NCBI GenBank assembly: GCA_933207985.1
Contig: OW240912.1
Span: forward strand, 253,460,446 to 253,524,445
Reading direction: 5' to 3'
DNA length: 64,000 nt
From: Pelobates cultripes
Taxonomy: Eukaryota > Chordata > Amphibia > Anura > Pelobatidae
The position numbers were made by a program, and so were the translations under genes. This document shows positions 35,169 through 45,629 of this stretch, in pieces. The notes under the pieces are model-generated. The model did not search any database, was not told the origin of the DNA, and saw only the letters and a program-made list of their open reading frames with translations. Each line of letters starts with the position of its first letter. Positions within the stretch are counted from its first letter, which is position 1.

Positions 35169-35341
35169 AACATCAAGGACAATTTTGGTCGTCTATCAGG
35201 TCAAATCGAGGTCACTCAAAATAAGAAGAAAGCAGTTCTTGAGTGTACTACATCATCAGAAAATGAGAAGATCCAGGAAAAACTGTCTGAACTTACTTTT
35301 CAGTGGGAAAATGTTAACAAGTTGTACCTAGCTCATCAAAT
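35169..35341 (+). CDS. DMD: Dystrophin exon 43 homologue (internal coding exon)
   Basis: This is the next dystrophin exon, 27,067 bp downstream of the exon above. It reads from NIKDNFGRLSG to FQWENVNKLYLAHQ plus two extra bases, so it starts in phase 0 and ends after the second codon base. The 173-bp length equals that of human DMD exon 43. The motifs NIKD at the start and FQWE.VNK.Y near the end are the conserved parts, and FQWE with the following VNK is the typical helix of a spectrin repeat. The acceptor tttctgtcctaaaacattg..cag has a long pyrimidine-rich stretch, and the donor AT|gtaagt is near consensus. Because 173 is not a multiple of three, skipping this exon alone would shift the frame, as known for the human exon. 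The following exon 44 was not found before the end of the window. Confidence 0.94.
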
Positions 35342-36751
35342 GTAAGTACTTTAACATTTAAAAACCCATTAGGGAAAGAGAAAGACATTGAGTAAATAAA
35401 GGGAGCAACAGAGACATCCAAACAAGGCAATACATACCATAAACAGTTCATAATTTCATTTTGTGATATAATGTCATGGCCATTAGTATCATCGAGCAAG
35501 ATAAAAAACCCACAAAGATTTAACCAAAACTCAATCTATTGTGATATTTTTGAATATTGAGTAAAAATGTAAACACATGCCACTTGTTCCATTCATAAGA
35601 ATGCCTTATTTGTATTATTATTCATTCTAATTTTTCACTTTTATACATGATCACAGTTTGATTGATATGTAACCATGGACGTTTTTATTTCTTTCCTTTA
35701 ATCTATCCAAAACTTTATCTGATAATATTTACCAACACCACCTCCCTTGAAAATAATACATATTTTGGAGTTACTTATTACACATAGTATTGTAGTAAAC
35801 TGATACCCATTTTTTCTGACTATAGACTAATTGGAGAATGTTTCCAAATCAGCAACTTTTATCCACGCCAATGCAGTTTTTAGTGAACGCACCCGAGGGA
35901 GACTAATATAAAGTCACAAAGAGACTGCAACAGTCTTGGCAAAGTGAAATCTGATATTGATACAGAGGGACAGACAGACAGAAAATAAGGCTGAATATAT
36001 TTGAGATGTCCAATATCACAGTATGAAATTGAATTTTTTTTAGGTAGTAATTTTGTTTAATGTTGTTGGATAAGCTTTTCAAATGATTCAATATTTTGTA
36101 TGACATTTTAAAAATGATTTTATATATTGAAAAAAGTTTTAATTTACCTTTTTCTTCTATTGAAATATTTATATATATTACGGATTGTTTGATATTTAAA
36201 TATTTTTTACAAAATCATTTAAAAAACCTATACAAAGTTATTAAATCAAGGCTTTTATTTTTATATATATATATTAGACCACACTGAGTATGTAAATTAT
36301 TGAGACCGTATAATTGACTAGGCATTTTTGGTTAAAACTATATATACTGGAAAAATATTCCATATTCGCTATTTTTTTATCATCTTTGTTTTCATCTCTT
36401 TTTTTAAATTCCTTTACCAATGTTCCACATGCTCTGTTAAGTTAATATTCAAATGGAACAATTTATTTCTAAATCAGTAAAAATTCTGAGCATGTGTATT
36501 TCCTATTGTGCAGTCCCTAATGAAGACGACTGAATGTATGAGCTGTGCTGGATATTTGTAGGCTTGGTCCATAACACATAAACTTATAAAAACCACATGA
36601 ACATGTTACAGCCAGTCAGCATATAATGTGTTTTTTGTCTTTATAATTCTCTTCTTATTGAGGTCGTTAATGAAAATTTTACTGAATGAGCAACAGTAAT
36701 CATGTTGCATGAGAAACACAAGAAATATGTATTCATTACAGCAGCAGCAAA
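35342..36751. other. Intronic sequence downstream of exon 43
   Basis: AT-rich DNA with no element recognised. A short TA run lies at 36260-36275. Confidence 0.6.
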
Positions 36752-36979
36752 TACAGTTGTAATCAAAAGTATTCATCCCCTATTGAAAATCAGGTTTATT
36801 GTCAACATTTGCAGTCTCACCTTTACAGTTTACAGTTTCACCTGTTTGCAATGAACAAATTAAAACAAAAAGCATTTGAAATAGCTCAACACAACAAATG
36901 CTTCAAGTGGTTTCCTCAAAGTCAACTGAAAATGCAACATATTTTCAATGGGGGTTGAATAATTTTGATTACAACTGTA
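36752..36979. mobile_element. Tc1-derived MITE, 228 bp
   Basis: Both ends are tacagttgtaatcaaaa-type inverted repeats (tacagttgtaatcaaaagta and, reversed, ttttgattacaactgta), followed inward by attcatccc and gggttgaat. They are flanked by TA. No transposase remains, so it depends on a related Tc1 source. Confidence 0.85.
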
Positions 36980-37132
36980 TGTAATCAACAGTAAACAAAT
37001 AAGGGATTAACTTTTATTTTATTAATTATTGGTATTTGGTATTGATCACTTCCTATGGTTGCTCCCATGTAAGAGGAACAATCATGATTTAAGTATTTTA
37101 TTTATTACTAAACTGTTTTAAAAATATTTTTT

Positions 37133-37500
37133 AGCTTGGAGGACTTCCTGACAACCCAGGCTGTTCCCCTGCAGGCAGTACTGTAGCCAGCTATTGTCAA
37201 TGATATAAAGATAAATACTCTGCAAAAACTACAAACAGAGCCACAATATTGTGGCTCTGTTTGTATTTTTTGCAGATTTTTTATCTTTATATTTTGTCCT
37301 TTAAGAAGAAATTGAGGAATCTTCTTTATAACCTGCATATTTTATGGTAAACGTCTTTTTACCTACTATCCCTGGTGTTAATTCTAAGGGATATTGTGTA
37401 TTATTTGTATATTGTCAATGATGTCATCACGGTCAAATGGCCCGGAAAAGCCGGACTAGCTGCAGGGGAACAGCCTGGGTTGTCAGGCAGTCCCCCGAGA
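37133..37500. mobile_element. Foldback-type repeat with about 35-bp ends
   Basis: The end gactgcctgacaacccaggc-like sequence at about 37140-37180 is complementary to gcaggggaacagcctgggtt through gtcaggcagtcc at 37459-37493. A second, inner hairpin (acaaacagagccacaatatt with tgtggctctgtttgt) lies at 37229-37265. No coding. Confidence 0.65.
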
Positions 37501-38053
37501 CAGTTTGCTACATTAGGTATGCTAGCTATTATTTTACAGAGAGGGTAGTGAATGCATGGAATAATCTTCCAGCTGAAGTGGTAGAGGTTAACACAGTGAG
37601 GGAGTTTAAAGGGATACTATAGTCATCGAAACAACTTTATTTTAATGAAGCAGTTTTTGTGTATAGATCATGCCACTGAGGTTTTACTGCTCAATTCTTT
37701 GCTATTTAAGAGTTAAATCACTTTTGTGTCTGTTTATGCATTGCTAGCCACCTCCCAAGGCAGGTGACTGACACAGACTACATGAAAACAAAATGCTTTC
37801 ATTTTCAATCAGATGTAACTTACTTTAAAAGTTTGTATCTCATGCTCTGTAAATTGAACTTTAATTGCATACAGGGGGCTCCTGTAGGTTTTAGTAAGCT
37901 ATTAACAGAACAGAAGAAATGAAATTCTAAATTAAACAGAATTTACAATAAAGGAAGTGTAAACATTAGATGAGTCTTTACAGGAAGTGTTTAGGAAGGC
38001 TGTGTAAATCACATGCAGAGAGGTGTGCCTAGGGCTATAGAAACAGTTATTAC

Positions 38054-38688
38054 AGGACCACTATAGTGCCAGGAAAACATACTCGTTTTCCTGGCACTAT
38101 AGTGCCCTGAGGGTGCCCCCACCCTCAGGGTCCCCCTCCCGCCGGGCTCTAGGGTGAGGAAGGGGTTAAACTTACCTCTTTCTCGAGCGCCAGGGGGGGT
38201 GCTCTCCTCCTTCTCTCCTCCTCCTCTCCTCCTCCTCGGCTGAATGTGCATGCGCGGCAAGAGCCGCGCGCGCATTCAGCCAGTCTCATAGGAAAGCATT
38301 CACATAGGAAAATCACAGTGAGAAGCACGCAAGCGCCTCTAGCGGCTGTCAATGAGACAGCCACTAGAGCAGTGTTTCCCAACCCAGTCCTCAAGGCACA
38401 CCTACCAGTCCAGGATTTAGGGATTACCCAGTTGTGTCTACGGTGTTTTTACAAAGAAGAAAAAAAACACCTTAGACACAACTGGGTAATCCCTAAATCC
38501 TGGACTGGTAGGTGTGCCTTGAGGACTGGGTTGGGAAACACTGCACTAGAGGCTGGATTAACCCTAATGTAAACATAGCAGTTTCTCGGAAACTGCTATG
38601 TTTATAGAAAAAAGGGTTAACCCTAGCTGGACCTGGCACCCAGACCACTTCATTAAGCTGAAGTGGTCTGGGTGCCTATAGTGGTCCT
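38054..38688. mobile_element. MITE, second layer (AGGACCACTATAG family)
   Basis: The ends aggaccactatagtgccag and ctatagtggtcct are inverted repeats, and the element is flanked by ttac and TTAA. The inside matches the copy at 27044-27467. A hairpin of accactatagtgccaggaaa with ttttcctggcactatagtgc occurs next to the left end. A hAT MITE has inserted in it at 38370. Confidence 0.82.
38370..38543. mobile_element. hAT-type MITE, innermost layer, 174 bp
   Basis: The element starts cagtgtttcccaaccc and ends gggttgggaaacactg and is almost a perfect palindrome. It has an exact 8-bp target duplication, cactagag, at 38362-38369 and 38544-38551. This is the clearest insertion signature in the window. 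Confidence 0.95.
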
Positions 38689-38860
38689 TTAAGCTAAAGT
38701 TGTTTTGGTTACTATGCTGTCTCTTTAAGCATGCGTGGGATGGGCATAAGACTATCCTAGATATAAGAGAAGGCGAGGGACTACTAAAGGAATTTAGAAA
38801 ATTGGGCAGACTAGATGGGCTGAATGTTTCTTATCTGCCATCACATTTTGTGTTTCTATG

Positions 38861-40962
38861 TATGTGAAGACTGGGGTAAAGGGAGGGGGGTGATCCACAG
38901 TGTGTTTTATAGCTAAACAGTTAAAAATAAATAAACAAATCAAAAGTCTATAGGGGTCTATAAGAACCCATATTTATATAAGGGAGGTATATCCCTTATC
39001 CACTAACTCTGCTAATCAGAGCGCTTTGACAGGCAAGTCCTGAGAGAAGTAAGATGTCTGTCAGAGTGCTCTTATTGATATTGTAATTTTCCCACAAGCT
39101 GTAATATCTCACTTAGTGTGGAAAATCCTTTATAAGGGCTTCCTTCTCTGCTATGAGAGCTCAGCCAGCAGCAGGCACTCATGGGGCAAAGATTATTTTT
39201 TTTATTTTTATTTTTTTGTCTTTTTTTTTGCAAATAAGTTTTTTTTTGTTTGTTTTTTTCATTAGTATCGATGGTAATTATGGATTTTAATTTGGGTGCT
39301 GAACTAAAGTACCATTCCACACCCATAAAGCACTTCTATGTTTAAATAATGACACATCCCTCTGGCTGTCAGTCAGACAACCAGGGGGGTCTGTTTCTGG
39401 ATTTTATTAGCTCCCCTGAGCAATGGAAGTGCTAGGTGCACTTTACTTGATCTCAGATCAGACCATCATTCTTTCTGAATGCTGTGCAGTGTGTGCGCAT
39501 GTGTGAACGAGCAGCTGTGTATGCACATGAGCAGATGTGCATGTACGACATGATAGCTTCTGAGGCTTCTTAATGAGAAAGTTATTTCCCTGTGAATAGT
39601 AAACATGGGGGGGCATGCATGTATTCATTGAGATTTGAAAAATCCAGTTGTGCACAAATTGTGTCTACTTGATACATATAGGCTAGAAAGACACCGATCA
39701 GCCGATAATTATGTGTGATCCCTATAAACTACAAATGTTTGTGGTTTTAGCTGGTTAGGTAGAAGTTTGGCACAAGTGCTATCATGAGTGGAATTATTCT
39801 GACATTTGAACAAATACCTGTGAAATCGTTTTAGCTATATCTTAGCTAGTACTTACTGGAAAACCTATTACTCTGTTTAACATACTTGGGGATAGTTATT
39901 GTAAAGAAGTAAATAAGCAGAAAAGCACAATAATATCCTTTGAAGTTATAAAAGATCGTATTTCTCATGTGAATAACTGATGAAAAGTGAAACTCTGCCA
40001 AAACAAGTTAGATAATTTTATTATAGTCAACAAGTACTTTAAGAAAAAAGTGAGCTTTTATAAGTTTTCTATTTTGCATCAACATTATTTCCCTAGTGCC
40101 AGTCAAGTCATAGATGTCCCTTGATCGGTGACATGCCTGCCAGGTATGAGAAATCAGAAGCATTACACGCTGGCATTTCCTTTTTATTAAGTCTGGTGCT
40201 TATGTGTGGGCTACTGGTAAATGTCTAAGAAATGTCGGAGAAATGAAAATGTTTCCGAAGGTTTATTGTATTATATGGCAACAAGTTCTAGAGACAGAAA
40301 TAGAAATTTAAATTAAATTAGAATGTATACTTAAAGACTGAAGTACATCAGTAATGCCTTATGTGATGTAAAGAACTAGAAACTTGAGTCACATCAGTGG
40401 AGAAATATATGGGATTTATATTTGATATAACATAATGAGAACATAAACTTTCAATTACCTGTGTACAGTATTTGACAGTTGCTCCAGGTGATGATCAAGG
40501 ATAAATCAACAAGGTCCATTTCTTTGTTTCTGCATGCTTGTATAACCTTTGCTATGGATGGATGAGTGTATACGCTAGTGATAAATGTACTGCCCTTGGG
40601 GGTATTGGTGATTCAACTGAAATTATCTTATTGATTCCATGCTGTACATAGATTCAAACTTTCTTTGTCTACAATATTGCAAATGTTTTTCTCAAATTTC
40701 AGACTAAGGCAGGACAGTCATTGAATTAACCAATGCAAAATTTCAATTTTTCAATTCTTCATCACCGAGCATTAATTTAATTTCACGGATTCCTAAGTCC
40801 TGGAGCTTTCGTAAGGACAAAATAATGCTGTACCTTGACTTAAGCAAACCAATCAGAGTGAGACTGACAGATATGTCTAATTGCACAGTGTGGGGAGGCT
40901 TTATAAGGCTTTCTGTGCAGAGCCCTCGCCAGGTGAAGATGGAATATTTTTTTCTGTCTTAA
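38861..40962. other. Intronic sequence without recognised features
   Basis: A T-rich run lies at 39194-39262. No conserved open frame or element ends seen. The last 20 bases are a T-rich run next to the gypsy element. Confidence 0.55.
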
Positions 40963-42048
40963 TTAGATTTTTTTCTTTTTTTTTAGCAAAGTTTGCAACA
41001 CTTGTTTAACATGCCCATGATGAGTCTGAATATTGGGGGAATAAATGAGTATATCATCCAGATATACCAATATGAAAGTATAAATGTAATCTCTGAGAAC
41101 ATTATTAATGAGATCCTGAAATATGGCTGGGGCATTGCATAAGCCGAAGGGCATGACAAGATACTCATAGTGACCATTTCTCATGTTAAATGCAGTTCTC
41201 CATTCATGTCCCTCCTTGATCCTTACCAAATTATAAGCACTCCTAAGGTCGAGTTTGGTAAACACCTTAGTGCCCTGGAGTCTGTCAAACAATTCTTAGA
41301 TAAGGGGAATGGGTTAAGCATTTTTGATGGTGATCTTATTCAATGCCCTATAATCAATACATGGGCATAACTCTCCTCCTTTCTTGATAACGAAAAAGAA
41401 CACTGCACCTGCAGGAGAAGAAGATTTACGTATGTGGCCTTGTTGTAGAGACTCTTTAATGTATTTTCCCATAACTTACTAAATATAGTGCTGGGTAACA
41501 GATCTATAAAGCAATCATAGGATCTGTGAGGCCATAGCGTATCAGTGTGACTTTTATTAAACACTTCTTTAACCTCCCTATAACGCACAGGAATTTTGGT
41601 AGACTGTGGCGTAGGAGTAGGTTGACAATACCTACTTTTTTAGTAATAGGTAACATACATCTCTCTTTACATTCCTTACCCCATTCCAGTATTTCCCCTT
41701 TAGCCCAACAAACCAGAAAGTTATGCTTAACAAGCCATGGAAAGCCAAGTATTATGTGACAAGAATGGGAAGCAATTATCTGGAATGTGATGAATTCTTT
41801 GTGTAACACTCCTATTGTGGTAGTGATATGTAGTGTTTTGTGGGTAATTAAAGGCAGGTGCTGCAGAAAACTTTATTGATGTACAATTTGCCAGTAAACA
41901 CAGTCTACCCATCAATGGCCTCAATGGCCAGGGGTGATAATCTCTCCTTGATGGGTAGATGGTGTTTACTGGCAAATTGTACATTGATAAAGTTTTCTGC
42001 AGCACCTGAGTCAATCAGGGCATTTCATGTAAAACTTATCTTATCACA
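40963..42048 (-). pseudogene. Gypsy protease and N-terminal reverse transcriptase, broken
   Basis: On the minus strand ALIDSGAAENFI marks the aspartic protease active site (DSG). It is followed, after an inverted duplication, by HKEFITFQIIAS and by IILGFPWLVKHN, a conserved motif at the end of gypsy proteases. Then come reverse-transcriptase motifs [16 protein letters not shown] (catalytic Asp), [18 protein letters not shown] and [11 protein letters not shown] (YLDD with two catalytic Asp). The RT is cut shortly after at 40963. Frameshifts break the linkage, but the RT core of 109 residues is open. Confidence 0.88.
41855..42008. repeat. Inverted duplication inside the protease region
   Basis: The arms at 41855-41914 and 41949-42008 are reverse complements with 4 mismatches in 60 bases, separated by 34 bases. 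The right arm is the native sequence of the element (protease DSG region, minus sense). The left arm is an inverted copy that interrupts the frame just after AIDG. Confidence 0.88.
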
Positions 42049-42061
42049 TTGAGCAGCAACA

Positions 42062-43023
42062 CTAAGGAGAAATATACTTTGGGTAGTACCAGGGGACATA
42101 TACATCACACCTAAGGCTGGTGCGCAAGTTTTCCGGATGTATGGGACAAGCATTTCTTATGTGTCCTTTCTTGCCACAGTATAAGCAGAGGCCCTCATTT
42201 CTCCTAAATGGTTTCTCTGCCTCTGACAGTCTCATAACCCCTAATCTGTTCAGATTGTACAGTAGGGGCCAGGGACAACAGGATTGGAGAAGCAAGGTGC
42301 CAGTGACATATTCATACGTCTATTTCTATTTCTAGTTATCTCCCTGTTCCTAAGTCGGTTATCAATATGCATCACATAAGTGATGTATTCATTTAACCTA
42401 CCTGGTAGTTCTTTGGCTGCAATTTCATCAAGGATAGCTTCGGATAATCCCTCTGCAAACGCAGTCATTAATCCGTTATTAGTCCAGTCTACCTCAGAAG
42501 CCAGGGTGCTGAATTCTATGGCATAATCTGAGACAGAATGGTTCCCTTGTTTGATATGCATTAGGGCAGTGGAAGAGTTGTTCTCCCTTCCCAATGGTTC
42601 AAACATAAATTTGAATTCCGCAAGGAATTCTTGGTAATTATGGGCAATAGTCCTATCACTTTCCCACAATGAATTGGCCCAAGCTAAGGCTTTACCTTTA
42701 AGTTGGTTCATTAAGTACCCAATTTTAGCTCTATCCATGGTGAAGGACCCAGGTGAGGCTTCAAAATGGTACTCAATCTGATTAAGGAATCCCTTACATT
42801 CTTGAGTATTACCTTCAAAATGCGGGGGTGAAGATAGGGAGATAGTAGGGGCCTTATATACTATAGGTGTAGGTACAGTAGGCGTGGGTGTAACTGCCGG
42901 AGGAACTTCATGCTGCAAATGAGCAGTACGTATTAGGAGTGTATTAAAAGCCTGGGCAAATTGATCCATACGATGATCATTTTCCTCTAGCTTTCTCTCG
43001 CAAGCTACTATGTGCTGACACAA
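42062..43023 (-). pseudogene. Gypsy gag, nearly intact with zinc knuckle shifted
   Basis: A 257-residue open frame starts MCQHIVACERKLEENDHRMD at 43023. A coiled-coil-like start is followed by a Pro-rich part and by PPHFEGNTQECKGFLNQIEY, the conserved capsid core of sushi-type gag (also kept in the domesticated RTL genes). The frame ends at 42250 and the zinc knuckle CLYCGKKGHIRNACP (CCHC, about 42165-42215) lies in another frame. The capsid-like region looks complete, but a frameshift separates it from the nucleic-acid-binding part. Gag packages the element RNA into particles. Confidence 0.85.
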
Positions 43024-43067
43024 ATCGGCAGGATCTATGGCCTTGTTGTAATGTCAGCACGCAGAAC

Positions 43068-43590
43068 AGTATCACACCTAGGACTAGGGAAAATGTTTAA
43101 CCAGACCTTAGAATGGTCGGACTTAATGTAGCGGAAATAAGTCAAAATACTTGTCGAGGTCAGGGACACGGAACGTGACACAACGATGAGGAAAGCCAGA
43201 AGTCAAGAATACCAGAAATCAGGGAAGTAAAAACAAAGCCAAAGTCAAATACCAGAAAAAACACGATCAGGAAGACATTCTTGGATAACCAGCTAGTGGA
43301 AACCATGACAGGGCACTGACCAAAAGGTAATTTGGGTTTAAATAACCCTCATGAGGCTGTACCTGGTTGTCTCTGGCCTCTGACCCCAAAACGTGCATGC
43401 ATGCCTATGACATCGCACGCACGTTGGCACCATCTTTGATATGGGTGAAGGTGAGTCTCCTATTAAAACCAGAAGTACAGCGGCCAGCATCTCGAGGAGC
43501 GTTGTTTTTCTGCAACCAAGGTAAGTATTCAATATCTCTGTAGGCGTGGACGCTTAGTTTATGTGTGGCCGAAGAACGGGAAGCCGTGAC
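43068..43590 (-). repeat. LTR of the sushi-like element
   Basis: The plus-strand bounds are tatcacacctagg (43068) and gaagccgtgaca (about 43589). A second LTR of this family begins tgtcacacctagg at 55183, so the first base pair here has probably mutated. It includes the sequence gggtttaaataaccctcatg, a possible promoter area on the other strand. No partner LTR lies at the other end of the element. Confidence 0.75.
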
Positions 43591-43969
43591 ACTGCCTGTC
43601 TGCCTGTGTGTGTGACTGTAACTGTATGTGTGTGTGACTTTCTCCTGTGTGTGTGTGACTGTCTGCCTGTGTGTGTGATTGTAACTGTGTGTGCGTGTGA
43701 CTGTCTGCCTGTTTGTGTGACTGTAACTGTATTTGTTTGTGACTGTTTCCTGTGTGTCTGACTGTCTGCCTGTGTGTGTGACTGCAACTGTGTGTGTGTG
43801 TGTGTGTGTGTGACTCTCTGCCTCTGTGTAACTGTGTGTGTGATGATCTGTGTGTGTTACTGTCTCCTGTGTGTGTGACTGCATCTGTGTGACTGTCTGA
43901 CTGTGTGTGGCTGTAACTGTGTGTTTGGCTTTATGCCTGTGTGTATGACTGTAACTGTTTGTGTCTGTC

Positions 43970-44012
<43 letters not shown>

Positions 44013-44035
44013 CTGGCTGCCTGTGTGTGTCTTTG
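43591..44035. repeat. TG-rich minisatellite (GTGTGACTGTCTGCCTGT-type)
   Basis: Units of about 30-36 bases combine tgtgtgtgactgt, ctgcctg and aactgt. A pure GT run lies at 43971-44011. It touches the LTR border at 43590. Confidence 0.95.
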
Positions 44036-45629
44036 TAATCTCTCCCAACAAGGTAACAACAGGGATGGAGGAATGAATATTTTTATGTAAATCATTAATT
44101 TAATAAATCCCCTATACAAAAACTACACCCCTATATACATGCACACACTATACATAGATGAAGAGGGATAATCAGGGGGCTGGGGGGGGGTCACTGGGAG
44201 GATTTATCACACAGGGCATCTAGAGACCTAAGGCCGGCCCTGACAGGAAGTATTACTGTTCTTGAGGACAGCCAACTTTGGTCCCTGCACTTTTTTCATG
44301 GCATGGTTAGTGGCCCGCTTTGCAGTGACTTAAAGACAATCCTTACAGTACTAAATAGCACAAAAACTATAAACTAATGCTCATTATATATGCTAACACA
44401 ACATAAACTAAATAGCACAAAAACTATAAACTAATGCTCATTATATATGTTAACACAACATAATGTGTTGGGTGCATGTGTAGTGATTATTTCTGATGGT
44501 ACTATCTAGTCCTCAGGTACTACATTTTTTACTACACAGCATATAGTCATTGTATTTTATGATCATGTAGGCTTTTAAATCTGGCTAACAGTCTTGCAAG
44601 CCACATACTTGGGTAGGCCAATCAAGTCAATTTATAACAAGGATGCTATGGGTATATGCGCATGTGTTGCGTGGATATGCTCATGTATTTGGAGAGTGCA
44701 CTTTTAATGTTACTCACCAGTGTAATCAGCTGATTTTGCCTTTTGGCCAGGATTAACTTAGTGAAATTGTGACAGAGAGCATCAGGAAGTGCTCTGCCAT
44801 CAAGCTCGGACAGTTCAGACTGAGATGAATATTATGATTTTCTTTCCAGAAACCTTGAATTGTTTTAATCAAAACAGTAACTTCTCCAGATAAACCTCAT
44901 CACTCAACATATTTCACATCTGAGTGAATAGAATATTGCTTACCGAGAAACATGCACATAATTTAAAATGAGGATTACATCCATGACTTAAAACCATAGT
45001 ATTTATCTTATCCACAAAGGATAAGCTGTAAAGTCAGTAAAATATAGTTACATAAATTTGATTCATTGCCACGATGCAAACACTAAAATAGCACATAACA
45101 AACATTGGCTCATAAAATAAAATATTCATACATTTTATATTTTTTCATATTTCAAGTGGAACTCCCCTTTTAACCCTTTCAGGACTGATGCCATATGAGC
45201 ACTGTTAAAATAACAAAGGGATTTGTCTAATGTCCATCCAGGGAAATTACTTGTACTTTTTTTTTTAAATTTACTTTATATGAGGAAATACTTGATGAAA
45301 TTTGTGTTTGCCCATGGTGATTTGTGGGAATTAATATGTAGTTTGCCCATAATGATGTCCGTAATTAAACTGCAAGGGATAAACATACATTAATGTACAA
45401 ACCTGACTAATAACATACAAAAACAATAACAGAGTATTTATAGCAAGCACATGCACATTTACTTTTTCAAATTTTTATTTGGAACAAAATAACTATCTCA
45501 TTACATAGCCATTAACCCAGGACATACTTGAAAATGAGAGAAATCTCAATATATCCATCCCGGTAAAATATTTTATAAATAAATAAATAATACATTGAAC
45601 ATTTTACTTGGTTTATTAAAAGCAACGTA
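44036..45629. other. Intronic sequence, with repeat fragments
   Basis: The segment 44036-44245 ends in ctaaggccggccctgac, which resembles ends of interspersed repeats (compare cagggccggactggccc at 17846). At 45171-45210 the sequence aaccctttcaggactgatgc matches the start of the foldback family near 49450. No gene seen. Confidence 0.5.
44350..44463. repeat. Tandem duplication, 2 x 57 bp
   Basis: The units at 44350-44406 and 44407-44463 are identical but for one base (gctaac against gttaac). It is a recent local duplication. Confidence 0.95.

Larger units (their letters stand above)
37610..38724. mobile_element. T2-like MITE, outer layer
   Basis: Flanked by TTAA at 37606-37609 and 38725-38728. 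The left end reads agggatactatagtcatcga, and the right end aaagttgttttggttactat then gctgtctct. The inner left part aacaactttattttaatgaa and the right aagctaaagttgtt are complementary. It contains a second MITE at 38054-38688. Without it the element would be about 480 bp. Confidence 0.78.
37505..38860 (+). mobile_element. LINE 3' end (CR1/Rex1-like) split by nested MITEs
   Basis: The left piece (37505-37605) encodes YYFTERVVNAWNNLPAEVVE followed by VNTVREFK, the C-terminal end of a CR1/Rex-type reverse transcriptase frame. The right piece (38729-38860) continues with HAWDGHK and runs to the 3' end ggcagactagatgggctgaa and atctgccatcacat. Between them is the AGGGATAC MITE with its own insertions. 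The two halves join in the same reading sense, so the MITE landed in the LINE. Confidence 0.75.
40963..43590 (-). mobile_element. Ty3/gypsy retrotransposon (sushi-like), 5' LTR to RT
   Basis: In minus orientation the order is LTR (43590-43068), leader, gag (43023-42062), protease and the start of reverse transcriptase (to 40963). RNase H, integrase and the 3' LTR are missing. The gag type with its zinc knuckle and the protease-to-RT arrangement resemble the sushi-ichi group of vertebrate gypsy elements. The low-coordinate end is an A-rich run on the element strand. Confidence 0.85.

Noticed and set aside
7907..35341. Utrophin instead of dystrophin
   Set aside because: The sequence motifs, both exon lengths and both phases agree with dystrophin exons 42 and 43. 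Utrophin is kept only as a weak alternative.
43405..43884. A 159-residue His/Thr-rich frame and its neighbours
   Set aside because: They are translations of the TG-rich minisatellite on both strands.
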